From the NCBI RefSeq assembly GCF_001667185.1, contig NZ_LZIC01000096.1, positions 1-51,919 on the forward strand: DNA of 51,919 nt, read 5' to 3'. The notes beneath the pieces were generated by a model that did no database searches, was not told the DNA's origin, and saw nothing but the letters and a program-made list of their open reading frames with translations. A program made the translations under genes and the position numbers. Below, in pieces: positions 16,160 through 25,700 of the stretch (its first letter is position 1; each line of letters begins with the position of its first letter). This stretch comes from Mycobacterium sp. 852002-50816_SCH5313054-b (lineage in GTDB: Bacteria; Actinomycetota; Actinomycetes; Mycobacteriales; Mycobacteriaceae).

Positions 16160-16738
16160 TTGACACGAATCGTGCCTTCCGAAGCGTTCGCTGCGGTGCC
16201 GACACAAGATCTCGGTCAAGGGGATCGGATCAACCTCGGTGTAGCCGCGATCATGGGCCGTCTCCCCGCGGTCACCGAGGCGCTGGGTTCGTTGACCGCG
16301 GCGCTGCGCGCCAACGGAACGCTGGCGCCCCGGCTACTCGAGCTGGTGCGGCTGCGCATCGCGTTTTTCAACCAGTGCCGAAGCTGCATGGCGGTGCGCT
16401 ACCAAAGCGCCATCGACGACGGCCTCGACGACGCCGCCGTCTGCTCGCTGGAGCGGCCGGCCGACGCCGAACACCTCTCGGCGGCCGAGCGATCCGCCCT
16501 GCGCTTCGCCGAGCTGTTCGCCACCAACCATCTCGCCATCGATGACGCGGTTTACGACGAGCTGCGCGAGCATTTCAGCGAAGACCAGCTGGTGGAGCTC
16601 GGCGTGCATTGCGCCGTCGCACTGGGCATTGGGCGGCTGGCCGCATCCTGGGACGTCAGTGATGATCTTCCCGAAACGGCGGCGTCGTCCGAACGGCTGG
16701 CGCCGTGGAACTCCGAATCCGTGGTGGCGACGGGCTAG
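16160..16738 (+). CDS. Carboxymuconolactone decarboxylase/AhpD-like protein
   Basis: 192 residues, read from TTG at 16160 because GAGGAG (16145-16150) stands at the right distance; longer readings are unsupported. The core RLLELVRLRIAFFNQCRSCMAVRYQSA carries the C-x-x-C pair (NQCRSC) and the following helix of the AhpD/CMD family, followed by a second helical segment with SAAERSALRFAELFA. AhpD-type members are thiol peroxidase partners; others are of unknown function. Divergent from the cupin gene. Confidence 0.85.
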   Translation: MTRIVPSEAFAAVPTQDLGQGDRINLGVAAIMGRLPAVTEALGSLTAALRANGTLAPRLLELVRLRIAFFNQCRSCMAVRYQSAIDDGLDDAAVCSLERPADAEHLSAAERSALRFAELFATNHLAIDDAVYDELREHFSEDQLVELGVHCAVALGIGRLAASWDVSDDLPETAASSERLAPWNSESVVATG

Positions 16739-17144
16739 ATGCCACGGCCGGCCGACATTCCGCCGCACCGCGAGTTCTGCCTCCGGGCCGGCCGCATCAG
16801 GGAACCGCAGAAACTGATATATGTGTCTCCGATCTCCGTCGCTACGGATCATTCTGCGCATTTGACCAGCATCGGCATCGGTCCCAGGGCGCGTTTGCGG
16901 GGACGGGATCGCCGTGCTGCTATGCTATGGACAACGCTGGCCGTCCTAGTGATGGCCAGTACGTCGTGAAACGCTTCTTCATACTTCCGGCGCCCGCCCT
17001 GAGATTCAGCGGCTGACGCACTGAATCTGGCGCAGTTCGTATCGCGGCGATCGATTTTGCCCACCGGCAATCTCGCCACCCTGTGCTGACAGATCGCGCG
17101 CATCTCGCCGCCGACTCGGCACAACCGATGCTGAAAGACATCAA
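16739..17144. other. Gene-free region before the RNA helicase
   Basis: About 400 bases with no credible ORF on either strand. TATGCT (around 16921-16926) is a possible -10 box for the helicase, which would give a long 5' leader of about 200 bases, as often seen for cold-inducible helicase genes. Nothing else is seen. Confidence 0.4.
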
Positions 17145-18422
17145 GTGACTACTGGCAACACATTTGCCGATCTCGGCGTGCGCGAAGCACTCATCGAAGT
17201 GCTGACCACGCAGGGGATCACCCACCCATTTCCCATCCAAACCGAAACGCTTCCCGACACACTCGCCGGCCGCGACGTCCTAGGGCGTGGCAAGACCGGC
17301 AGCGGCAAGACGCTTGCCTTCTCGATCCCGATGGTCAGCAGGCTGGCCGGACACCCGCGCCGCCCATCGCGACCGTCGGGTCTGGTTTTGGCTCCCACGC
17401 GGGAGCTTGCCAGCCAGATCACCGCGACGCTGGAACCGTTGGCCGCCGCCAACAACCTCCGCGTGACAACGATCTTCGGTGGCGTACCGCAAGGCAGGCA
17501 GGTGGCGGCGCTGAAGTCCGGCGCCGACATCGTCGTGGCGTGCCCCGGCCGACTCGAAGACCTGATGAAGCAGCGGTTGATCAGCTTGGACTCGGTCGAG
17601 ATCACGGTGATCGACGAAGCCGATCACATGGCCGATCTCGGCTTCCTGCCCGGCGTCACTCGCATCCTGGCGGCAACGCCGAGCGGCGGTCAGCGGCTGC
17701 TGTTTTCGGCCACTCTCGACAACGGCGTCGACAAGCTCGTCAACCGATTCCTGCGAAACTCGGTGCTGCACTCTGTCGACGGCTCCCACTCGCCGGTGTC
17801 CGAGATGACCCACCACGTGTTCCACGTCTCCGGCGCGCAGGCCAAGAAGGAGCTGGTACACCGGCTCGCCTCCGGTAGCGGGCGCCGAATCCTGTTCATG
17901 CGCACCAAGCATCAAGCGCGCAAACTCGCCAAGCAGCTCACCGAATCCGGTGTTCCGGCAGTCGATCTGCACGGCAACCTTTCTCAACCGGCACGCGACC
18001 GGAACCTCGCCGCGTTCAGCACGGGTGAGGCGCGGGTGCTGGTGGCCACCGACATCGCCGCGCGCGGCGTGCACGTCGACGGGATCGAACTGGTGGTGCA
18101 CATCGATCCGCCCGCCGAGCACAAGGCTTACCTGCACAGGTCCGGGCGAACAGCTCGGGCCGGGAACGCGGGAGACGTCGTGACCGTTGTCCTGCCGGAG
18201 CAGCGCAAGGACACACACGCGCTGATGCGCCGCGCAGGAATCCGCGTCACTCCCCAAGAGGTCACCGTCGACTCGGCCGCCGTGCATGCGGTGGTCGGTG
18301 AACTGGCGCCCCACCGGGCTCCCGCACCGAGGAAGGTGGCCACGTCGCATCCGTTGCAGCCCCGCCGCTCGGGTACCGCCGGTCGTAGACGCGGTCGTCG
18401 CTCCGCCGGGGCGCCGCGTTAA
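17145..18422 (+). CDS. DEAD-box ATP-dependent RNA helicase (RhlE-like)
   Basis: A 425-residue helicase. Motifs in order: Q motif (FADLGV and GITHPFPIQ), motif I GKTGSGKT at residues 49-56, Ia PTRELA at 84-89, PGR at 134-136, DEAD at 157-160, SAT at 188-190, the C-terminal RecA domain with VLVATDIAARGVHVDG, and motif VI HRSGRTAR near 325. A basic arginine-rich tail (RRSGTAGRRRGRRSAG) probably binds RNA. Start GTG 17145. It would unwind structured RNA, for example in ribosome assembly or decay. cspA lies 100 bases downstream on the same strand, making a cold-stress pair. Confidence 0.95.
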   Translation: MTTGNTFADLGVREALIEVLTTQGITHPFPIQTETLPDTLAGRDVLGRGKTGSGKTLAFSIPMVSRLAGHPRRPSRPSGLVLAPTRELASQITATLEPLAAANNLRVTTIFGGVPQGRQVAALKSGADIVVACPGRLEDLMKQRLISLDSVEITVIDEADHMADLGFLPGVTRILAATPSGGQRLLFSATLDNGVDKLVNRFLRNSVLHSVDGSHSPVSEMTHHVFHVSGAQAKKELVHRLASGSGRRILFMRTKHQARKLAKQLTESGVPAVDLHGNLSQPARDRNLAAFSTGEARVLVATDIAARGVHVDGIELVVHIDPPAEHKAYLHRSGRTARAGNAGDVVTVVLPEQRKDTHALMRRAGIRVTPQEVTVDSAAVHAVVGELAPHRAPAPRKVATSHPLQPRRSGTAGRRRGRRSAGAPR

Positions 18423-18525
18423 TTTTCGCGGCTGCACAACGGTTTTCATGACGGACCGGCTCGTGCTAATTTAGTCGTGTGGATGTTTTAGGTACATCCC
18501 GCATTTAGATGAGAGAAGAAAGTAA

Positions 18526-18729
18526 ATGGCACAGGGAACTGTGAAATGGTTTAACGGTGAAAAGGGCTTCGGCTTCATCACCCCTGACGACGGCGCGAAG
18601 GACCTCTTCGTCCACTACTCGGAGATCCAGGGCAGCGGCTACCGCTCGCTGGAGGAGAACCAGCGTGTTCAGTTCGAGGTTGGACAAGGAGCCAAGGGGC
18701 CGCAGGCAATAGGAGTCTCCGCCGTCTAG
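18526..18729 (+). CDS. cspA: Cold shock protein CspA
   Basis: A 67-residue OB-fold nucleic-acid chaperone of exactly the usual length: MAQGTVKWFNGEKGFGFI with RNP1 (KGFGFI), RNP2 (DLFVHY), and the end GPQAIGVSAV. It binds single-stranded RNA and DNA and melts secondary structure. Ribosome site GAGAAGAAAG precedes the ATG. The 100-base upstream gap is locally AT-rich (CTAATTTAG near 18468-18476) and probably carries its own promoter. A perfect terminator follows. Confidence 0.97.
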   Translation: MAQGTVKWFNGEKGFGFITPDDGAKDLFVHYSEIQGSGYRSLEENQRVQFEVGQGAKGPQAIGVSAV

Positions 18730-18746
18730 GAAACTCACAAACCTGA

Positions 18747-18788
18747 CAGTGGGCTGGTGCGATTGCTTCGCACCAGCCCACTGCACTT
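18747..18788 (+). terminator. Rho-independent terminator of cspA
   Basis: A perfect 15-base stem, CAGTGGGCTGGTGCG (18747-18761) and CGCACCAGCCCACTG (18769-18783), has a 7-base loop and is followed by CACTTTT. It begins 18 bases after the cspA stop. It is among the strongest hairpins in the window. Confidence 0.92.
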
Positions 18789-18859
18789 TTCCGTACCTTT
18801 CAGATGCGACACCGCCAGTTGTTTTAGTCAGCGCGCCCCGGGGGTGGAGGGCGGCAAAT

Positions 18860-18871
18860 CGTCACGTGACG
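18860..18871. promoter_or_regulatory. Palindrome CGTCACGTGACG
   Basis: Perfect 12-base palindrome flanked as AAT-CGTCACGTGACG-TAAT. A near-identical site (CGTCAC-T-GTGACG) occurs 226 bases downstream. Possible binding site for an unknown dimeric regulator. Confidence 0.4.
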
Positions 18872-19085
18872 TAATGCACCCGTGCGCTTCCGCCGGCATC
18901 GGTGGGCGAGTGTGCCCGGCGGGGCCGATGCCTCCCGGCATCGCTTCGCGTCCGGGGCGGCATGCCGATCGATGAGAGGACGAAGTCGCCGTGCGTTGCG
19001 CTGGGATGAGCGTTGGTTGCGGTCGTGGACCGTGGTTCCGGCCCGCGGCGGCATGAGTGCAATGACCGTGCGCACCAGCCTAATT

Positions 19086-19098
19086 CGTCACTGTGACG
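19086..19098. promoter_or_regulatory. Palindrome CGTCAC-T-GTGACG
   Basis: Perfect 6+6 inverted repeat with a one-base centre and AT-rich flanks (AATT before, TATTT after). It shares TCGTCAC and GTGACGTA with the site at 18860. No gene starts immediately after either site. Confidence 0.4.
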
Positions 19099-19389
19099 TA
19101 TTTCGATCAAGCGGTGGGAGAAGGAGGAAGGGTTCCGCGGGGTCGGCGCCGGGCGGGTCTACCGGGCCCGTCGCTACCGGCCGTCGCGCGGGGCGCTCGA
19201 GCTTCCGGCCGCGTCTGGGGGCTCCGTCGAGCCGTACGGCGGAGGGCCGATATGGGCGAGCCATGCTTGCAGGGGGCAATCGTCCAGTGTGGATGCGTGA
19301 TCGGGCCGCCAGCTGCAATTCCTTTGTACCGATAAGCGACATTATGTCGGGTTAATTACTGCATCCCTCACACCACCGGAACCGTGCCT

Positions 19390-20040
19390 TCATGTGTTTT
19401 TGAAACCGCGTAGGAGCGCGCGTAGGCCGGCCTCGAATTGGGTCTCGGTGGCGGTGTCAGGCAGTTCGTCGGCCAGTTCGTGAAGGGCGGGGTACTCGGT
19501 GGCCGCCAGGCCGGCGAGGGCGCTCTGCCACTGTTCGTGATATGCGGCCGCGGGCTGGCGGTGCACCCGCGGAATCTCCCAGGCGAGGAAGCCCAGGGTG
19601 TATGTCAGCAATGCGTAGTAGATCTGCACCGCCGTCCGGGGGCCGAAGCCCGCCGATCGCAGCAGCCCAAGGCCGGCTTCCAGATTGCGGAAGACCGAGG
19701 GCGTCGCGAGGCCGCGGGCGGCGAGCACCGCCCCCAGGGACGGGTGGCGAAGGACCACCTGTCGGAGACGGCGCATGTGCTCGGCCAGGTCGCGATCCCA
19801 CTCGTTAGGCCGGCCTTCGACGGTTTCCAAATCGGCTAACACCCGCTCGGCCATCGCATCAACCAAGTCGGCCTTGTTGGTGACGTGGCCGTAGAGCGTC
19901 ATCACACCGGTCCCCAGGTGTCGGGCCAGTCGGGGCATGCTGAGTGCCTCCAGGCCCTCGCTGTCGACGAGTTCCAGGGCGCCGTCGACGACCGTCTCCC
20001 TGCTGATGCTGCCCCACCGGCGACGCGCTTGCTTCTGCAT
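19390..20040 (-). CDS. TetR-family regulator
   Basis: A 216-residue regulator. The DNA-binding domain is SISRETVVDGALELVDSEGL, then EALSMPRLARHLGTGVMTLY and GHVTNKADLVDAM, the TetR/TcmR pattern. The C-terminal half (IYYALLTYTLGFLAWEIPRV...) is the helical ligand domain common in the TetR_C group. It is divergent from the quinone-oxidoreductase-like gene at 20165, and the intergenic region contains CTTACG repeats (20066-20088), so it probably represses both itself and that gene. Confidence 0.9.
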   Translation of the reverse strand: MQKQARRRWGSISRETVVDGALELVDSEGLEALSMPRLARHLGTGVMTLYGHVTNKADLVDAMAERVLADLETVEGRPNEWDRDLAEHMRRLRQVVLRHPSLGAVLAARGLATPSVFRNLEAGLGLLRSAGFGPRTAVQIYYALLTYTLGFLAWEIPRVHRQPAAAYHEQWQSALAGLAATEYPALHELADELPDTATETQFEAGLRALLRGFKNT

Positions 20041-20065
20041 CGTCTTGACCCCAACTCCCGTATGG

Positions 20066-20088
20066 CTTACGCTTTCGTAAGGCTTACG
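20066..20088. promoter_or_regulatory. Operator between TetR and oxidoreductase genes
   Basis: CTTACG (20066-20071), CTTT, CGTAAG (20076-20081) form a perfect inverted repeat, directly followed by a third half-site GCTTACG (20082-20088). It lies 26 bases upstream of the TetR start in the shared divergent region. Confidence 0.6.
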
Positions 20089-20164
20089 GAAGACGATAGC
20101 AGGCGAAATCGAACATGGACCAACCCATCATCGCGACCTCTCCTGCTGCTGCGGGAGCCCCGCA

Positions 20165-21175
20165 GTGACAGAGCCGAACGCGGTCCGAGCGCGGGTCACC
20201 CGGTTCGGCGGACCTGAGGTGCTTCGCTTCCAAACATTCACGCTGGGCAGGCCGCGGCGCGGAAAGCTGCGGGTGCGGGTGACTCACTCGTCGGTCGGGT
20301 CGACCGACGCGGCGGCGCGTTCCGGGGACTACCTCTTGCAGCCCCGACCGGGCTTCGTTCCCGGCTACGACTTTGTCGGTGTGCTAGAAACCGTCAACGC
20401 TGCCGCGGGTCGCCGGGGATTCAGTGTCGGTATGCGGGTGGCCGGATGTCTGGCGCGGATGGGCAGCTACGCAACCCATCTCGATGTGCCCGCCGACCGG
20501 CTGATACCTCTGCCCGATGCGCTTGACTCGGCGCGGGCCGCCGCGCTGGCGCTCGATCTCGTTACCGCCGCGCTGGCGCTGAAACTCGCCGCTCCCCCGC
20601 GCGGGGGAACCGTTTTCGTGCAAGGAATTTCGGGCTCAGTTGGCAGGATTGCCACCCAGCGCGCGATCGCGAACGGGCTGCACGTTGTCGGTACGGCGTC
20701 GGAACGCACCCGTGCTAGCGCGGAGTCGCTCGGCGCTGAGGTCGTGGACTACCGCGATCCGAACTGGCCGGCGCTGGTGCAGAAACTCGCGCCCGGCGGC
20801 ATCGACGCCGGTATCGACCACACCGGCAGCCCACTGGTTCGGGCTGTGATCGCGCCGGGGGGCACGGTGGTGCGCACCGCATGGAGCGGACGACCCGGAC
20901 ACGGCCGCATGGATGCGGCGCTGGGTGGCGCCACCGCGCTGGCACGCGCATTTGCGTCTCCGCGGGAACGCCTGTGCTCGGTGCCGCTGCTGGTCGCGCT
21001 GCAGCCCGCCAAGTACCGACGAATCCTCCAGGACGAACTGGACCGCGTCATCGGCGGCAGTGTCCGCGGTCCGATCGTGACGACGCTGCCGTTCTCAGAC
21101 GTCAACGACGCTCACAGGAGACTGGACAGCCTCGCACCCGGACACAAGCTGGTCCTAGAGATGGCGAGCGATTAG
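20165..21175 (+). CDS. Quinone oxidoreductase-like MDR protein, TetR-controlled
   Basis: A 336-residue MDR-family protein. N-domain: RARVTRFGGPEVLRFQTFTL, then GYDFVGVLETV and GMRVAG. Rossmann domain: GGTVFVQGISGSVGRIATQRA with the GxSGxVG-type nucleotide loop. GIDAGIDHTGSPLVRAVIAP and a C-terminal FSDVNDAHRRLDS complete the fold. No zinc ligands are obvious, which suggests an NADPH-dependent quinone or enone reductase. GTG start 20165. Divergent from the TetR at 19390 with an operator between them, so it is likely induced by the ligand of that TetR, perhaps an electrophile. Confidence 0.87.
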   Translation: MTEPNAVRARVTRFGGPEVLRFQTFTLGRPRRGKLRVRVTHSSVGSTDAAARSGDYLLQPRPGFVPGYDFVGVLETVNAAAGRRGFSVGMRVAGCLARMGSYATHLDVPADRLIPLPDALDSARAAALALDLVTAALALKLAAPPRGGTVFVQGISGSVGRIATQRAIANGLHVVGTASERTRASAESLGAEVVDYRDPNWPALVQKLAPGGIDAGIDHTGSPLVRAVIAPGGTVVRTAWSGRPGHGRMDAALGGATALARAFASPRERLCSVPLLVALQPAKYRRILQDELDRVIGGSVRGPIVTTLPFSDVNDAHRRLDSLAPGHKLVLEMASD

Positions 21176-21179
21176 GCAG

Positions 21180-21388
21180 CGCAAACGCCATGGCCCCTCG
21201 TGCCACACAACGCAACCGTTCCCGTTGCCGTTGACGACAACTGAGTAGACCGGCCCGTTATGGCTGCGTAGCGTTCGCAGTTGCCGGCGGCTCGGCAGAT
21301 CCCATATGCGCACCCGCCCCTCGTCCGAACCTGTTGCGGCAGTGCGCCCGTCGGCGCTGACGGCGACAGAGCGAACTGCTCGTCAGTG
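21180..21388 (-). pseudogene. Relic of a WD40-repeat protein
   Basis: On the minus strand from 21376 the frame reads VRSVAVSADGRTAATGSDEG, then RVRIWDLPSRRQLRTLRSHN and GPVYSVVV. This is one complete WD40 blade (S-x-D-G-R, G-S-D, RIWDL) and the start of the next. Just upstream, bases that would encode H-T-D-A-V are disrupted by about two extra bases and a stop (TGA). No start, no second intact blade and no kinase or other domain is present. The gap between the oxidoreductase and hydrolase genes therefore holds a decayed fragment of a beta-propeller gene. Confidence 0.7.
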
Positions 21389-21483
21389 CATCTGTCAACT
21401 TGCTGGAGAACTCGCAGGAAAAAACTCGTGGCTTGCGGTTGACTGTCACTGGATGACGGGGAGCGACTGCGGAAGGAACGACT

Positions 21484-22302
21484 ATGCCTACCATCACCAC
21501 GTCGGACGGTGTCGAGATCTTCTACAAGGACTGGGGCTCTGGCCAACCGATCGTCTTCAGTCATGGCTGGCCGCTGACGGCCGACGACTGGGACGCGCAG
21601 ATGATGTTCTTCCTGCGCCACGGCTATCGGGTCATCGCGCACGACCGGCGCGGGCATGGTCGATCCGATCAGGCCGGGAACGGCAATGACATCAAGCACT
21701 GGGTGGCCGACTTGGCCGCGTTGACCGAGCAGCTCGACCTGCGCGACGCCGTCCATATCGGGCACTCCACGGGCGGAGCTGAGGTGGCCTGCTATGTGGC
21801 GCGCCACCAGGAGCGGGTCGCCAAGGCGGTTCTCGTGTCCTCCCCAACGCCGAGCATGGCGCGGAGCGAGGACAATCCGGGCGGGCAACCGCAGGAGTGG
21901 TTCGACGCGGTGCGCGCGGGTGTCTTGGGAAATCGATCGGAGTTCTTCCGCGCGGTGCCGGAGGGTCCGTTCTACGGATTCAACCGATCGGGGGTGGAGC
22001 CGTCCGAGGCGGTCATCGCGAACTGGTGGCGGCAGGGCATGTCCGGCAGCGCCCAGGCTCACTACGAGACGGTGGTGTCCTGGCTGCAGGACTACTCCGA
22101 AGAGCTGAAGACGATCACCGTTCCCGTCCTGGTGATGCACGGCGATGACGACCAGATCGTTCCGTTCGCCAGCGCGGTGCCCCGCGCGGTCGACCTGCTC
22201 CAGAATGGCGTCTTGAAGACTTACCCCGGCTACCCGCACGGCATGCTGACGACGCACGCGGATGTCCTCAACCCGGATGTGCTCGCGTTCATCGCGTCCT
22301 GA
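21484..22302 (+). CDS. Alpha/beta hydrolase (non-haem chloroperoxidase/arylesterase type)
   Basis: A 272-residue cytosolic hydrolase: PTITTSDGVEIFYKDWGSGQ, oxyanion region FSHGWPLTADDWD, VIAHDRRGHGRSDQ, nucleophile Ser in HIGHSTGG (near residue 98), Asp in HGDDDQIVP (near 221) and His in GYPHGMLTTH (near 250). This set is the cofactor-free haloperoxidase/arylesterase family, whose members are esterases or perhydrolases in practice. Ribosome site GGAAGGA precedes ATG 21484. It stands alone between gene-free stretches. Confidence 0.92.
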   Translation: MPTITTSDGVEIFYKDWGSGQPIVFSHGWPLTADDWDAQMMFFLRHGYRVIAHDRRGHGRSDQAGNGNDIKHWVADLAALTEQLDLRDAVHIGHSTGGAEVACYVARHQERVAKAVLVSSPTPSMARSEDNPGGQPQEWFDAVRAGVLGNRSEFFRAVPEGPFYGFNRSGVEPSEAVIANWWRQGMSGSAQAHYETVVSWLQDYSEELKTITVPVLVMHGDDDQIVPFASAVPRAVDLLQNGVLKTYPGYPHGMLTTHADVLNPDVLAFIAS

Positions 22303-22757
22303 TCGGAAGGGTCGCCTAGACCCGGTCTGACCCCAGTGCTTCCGCGCAGCATTCACGCACTCCATGAATGCGGGACCGCTGCAAAGTGGTCGCGCCCCAA
22401 TCGGGTTCGCGCAGCTTGGAACTTCTGTATCTGTCTGTGGCTGTGCGCGCCAGTGCGCGGTCGCCTCTACGTGCAAAGATATTGCCCGCTGAGCGCACCA
22501 TCACCGGCGGCGAGTAGGTGCCGCTCAGCACGCGTCTGAAACCAGCTGTGGCCGAGCCTCCGGGTGCAATCATGCGATTCCAATTCGCGAGGGTGATAAC
22601 AACTGCGTGCCCGATGGGCCACGCACCTGTTTGGCATCGCGATTGACGGCTCCCTGCTAGCGCCTGATTTTCCCTACCACGGTTGCGTTGAAGCCCGCTA
22701 GTAGTAATGATCGACACCACGGGCGTCGAATGTCTGTCGAAACGTTGAGGACTCAAT
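22303..22757. other. Gene-free region before the patatin gene
   Basis: About 455 bases. A minus-strand frame is open for 195 codons but has no family resemblance and unusual composition. A short GCATTC/GAATGC repeat is present near 22349-22371. Nothing else is supported. Confidence 0.4.
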
Positions 22758-25700
22758 ATGTTGGGCAACGTTATTACCGACGTGTTCGGCCGTCCTCGGC
22801 CGCAACGGCTAAACCTAGCCCAGACCGTCGTCGTGGTCATCCTGCTGATGTCGGGGCTCGCGCTTTGGTGGTACTTTCGGGACCTCGCGCAATTCCCCAA
22901 CTCGCAACGTTATATTCTCGGCGACCGTCCGCGTGGATCGTCATTGCCGGCTGGTTTACGAGACGACATTCGGTCGGCTTGCGGTCCTCAAGCCGCGATC
23001 ACGCTCGGATATGTGCTCGCCCTGGGGGCGTGCGCATTTCTGTGTTCCCGACTGGCGGTGTCACCGTTTGGCGAACGGTTCGGGCAGATCGCGCGCTGGG
23101 CGATCATCGTTGCGGCGCTCGCCAATGTCATCGAAATCATCGGTCTCCGAATCGGAACCAGCGTCGCCGGCGATCCGTACAGCGGCCTGAACGGATTCTT
23201 GACGACGGCCACGGGGGCCGCCGAGACCCTGAAGGTTTGCGCGTTCTTTGTCTCGGCGTTGGCCGTTCCGGCCGCACTCGTTGCGCTTGGCTTGCGGGCG
23301 TGGTCGAGGCTGCAACGATCGCCGCATCGGCAGGGCGCGAGCTGGTGGGACGACAGTTGGCGGGATGTTGAACTTCCCGAAGTCACCCCCGAATCGGTGT
23401 CGGAGGCTCAGTGGAGATGGCGCAACGCGTACAACGTGCCGGGCGCAGAATCGGTACGCCAACGACGCGACATCGTTGAGGCTATTTGCTTGTCGGGCGG
23501 AGGCGTGCGATCGGCTTGCGTCGCAATGGGGGCATTGCAGGTCTTCTCCGCCACGCCGCCGGCGAGCGTCGTCGTCAACGACCCCGAATGGGCCACCAAG
23601 TCGCGATCCCCGGCACTGGTCGATTGCGTCGACTACATCATCTCCGTCTCCGGTGGCGGATACACGGCGGGCGCGCGGTTGCTCGGCTGCCAGGAATTTC
23701 CCGCCGATGAAACCGACCTCGCCGGCGAAAAGCCGATAGCCACACCGGCTAGCCGCGTCGACCCGAGCCGGAAACTGCGCGTGTCCGAACGATTTGAGGA
23801 GGGGTCGGTCGAGTTCGAACACATCCGCCGCCATTCCAGCTTCATCGCGGATTCCGTGCCGGCAATGGTTCGAGCGTTGTTAGAAGTATTCAAGAACCTC
23901 ATGGCATCGGTGCTGATCGTGTTCTGGCTACCGGTGGCGATCGGGTTCCTGGCAGGTTACCTCCTCGCGTACCTTCCCGTCGCGGCGATCGTGCCGGTGC
24001 CGCGGTACTGGCCAGGCACGAAAATGCAGCTCAGTGAGTTCCAAATCAAGTGGAACCCGGCCTATTTCCCTTCGCTGGTGCATCATGCGGCGGCGTGGTG
24101 GGCCGTCGCGGTACCGATCGCGGTTGCCGTCGTGGCCAGCGGTGTGGCGCTTTCCATCGAGTTGTTGCAAGTCGGGCCGACGAGCGAGCGAAGGCGTCGC
24201 CACCTTCGTACGGCTGCGCAGGTGGCCGGGGTCTTCGCCGCTGCGGTGTTAGTTGTGACCGTCTTGCTCCCCGCGTGGATGCGGTTCTTGTCCAACCTGT
24301 CGCTGAACGGCGGTTCATCGCACCTCGGCGGAACGATCGGCGCGATTTTGGGATTGCAATACGTCACCGCAATCGTCGCGATGGCGTCGAAGTACCGCGG
24401 CCGTATCCCAAAACAGGTCGCTGGCGGCTCGTGGCGGGACAAGCTGCCCCGCGGCGTGCTACCTCTGCTGCTCGTAATGCTCACGTTGGCGGTGCTCGCC
24501 GTCGCCTGGCTGGTCGTGCTGGGCGCGGTGGCCGCCGGCGTGTTCGGCTACCTCACCCAGGGCGTCGCGGGCCACCTCAGACCCGTGGCATGGCTTTGGG
24601 CGTGGCTCGTCGTGGTCATCGCGCCGATCATCATCCTGTCGGCGACCGATGTCACGTCACTGAGTCTGCATCCGTTTTACCGCAATCGGTTGGGATCAGC
24701 GTTCGCTGTGCGCCGCATGGTGCAACGCTTTTGGTGGGGAAACGGAGGTACATGCGAAGCCAAGGAGTACCCCGATGACGAGGCCACCTGGTTGCACGCA
24801 TACGGCGGCGTCGAAGACGGGCCGCAATTCGTGTTCGCCGCCGCCGCAGCCATCTCCGGAAAGGGAAAGCCGGCACCGGGCCTCAATGCGGTGTCGTACA
24901 CGTTGAGTGACCAGTACATCGGTGGGCCGGACCTGGGTTGGCTCAAGACGCAGGAATTGTGGACCGCCTGTCCATCCCGCCTGAAACGCGACCTAACGGT
25001 GAAGGCCGCAATGGCCATAAGCGGAGCGGCGGTTGCATCGACGATGGGTCGCCAAAATAAGGGACTGCAAACGCTTTTCGCTCTTTCGGGTGCCAGGCTC
25101 GGAACCTGGCTGCCGAATCCGAACTATGTGGCCATTCTGTCCGACAAGACTGTCGAGCGAGATCCCGCACCCACATCGGTCATGGCCGAGTTGAAAGGGA
25201 CTCCCCCTCGCACACCACAGCGCAGCTGGCCGCTTGGTTCGTTGCCCACCGTGCGGGGGTTCACCTATTTCTACCGCGAGCTTTTCGGGATCCACTCGAT
25301 CGACGCAAGTCTCGTACAGGTGACCGACGGTGGGCATTATGAGAACTTGGGTTTGGTCGAGGCCCTTCGACGGCGGTGTCGACTAATCATCTGCATCGAC
25401 GGCGGGGGCGACACGCCGCCGCTGCTGAGCGGCCTCGCTGACGCGATACGGCTCGCGCAAGCCGAATTGGGTGTCAAGATCACACTCGAGGAAACTGGCG
25501 ACTACGGCGTCGGGAGCCTTGCCCCGGGATCGGGAAAATTGCCGAACGACGACAAGGCATTCGCCTCACTGCAGCCGCGCCTCAGCCGCGGCTGCGTGGC
25601 GCGCGGCAAAATCCTCTATCCCGACGCCTCGGGACTGCCAGCAGACAAGCGAACGGGCAAGCTGATCTTTGCGAAAGCCGTTGTCTGGCAGGGTTGTCCC

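Larger units (their letters stand above)
18790..19389. other. 600-base gene-free gap between cspA and a TetR gene
   Basis: Only arginine-rich shadow frames are open here. The gap holds two related palindromes (18860-18871 and 19086-19098) and a third, CGACAT-T-ATGTCG, near 19339-19351. It could hide a small RNA or a relic, but no known RNA family was recognised. Confidence 0.4.

Noticed and set aside
18882..19355. 157-codon plus-strand ORF in the gap after cspA
   Set aside because: Extremely arginine-rich translation without any family pattern or ribosome site; typical shadow of GC-rich non-coding DNA.
21172..22476. 434-codon minus-strand ORF covering the hydrolase
   Set aside because: Wrong frame for the WD40 blade and antisense to a complete alpha/beta hydrolase.
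22316..22900. 194-codon minus-strand ORF before the patatin gene
   Set aside because: No recognisable domain, it overlaps the start of the well-supported patatin gene, and composition is unlike coding sequence.
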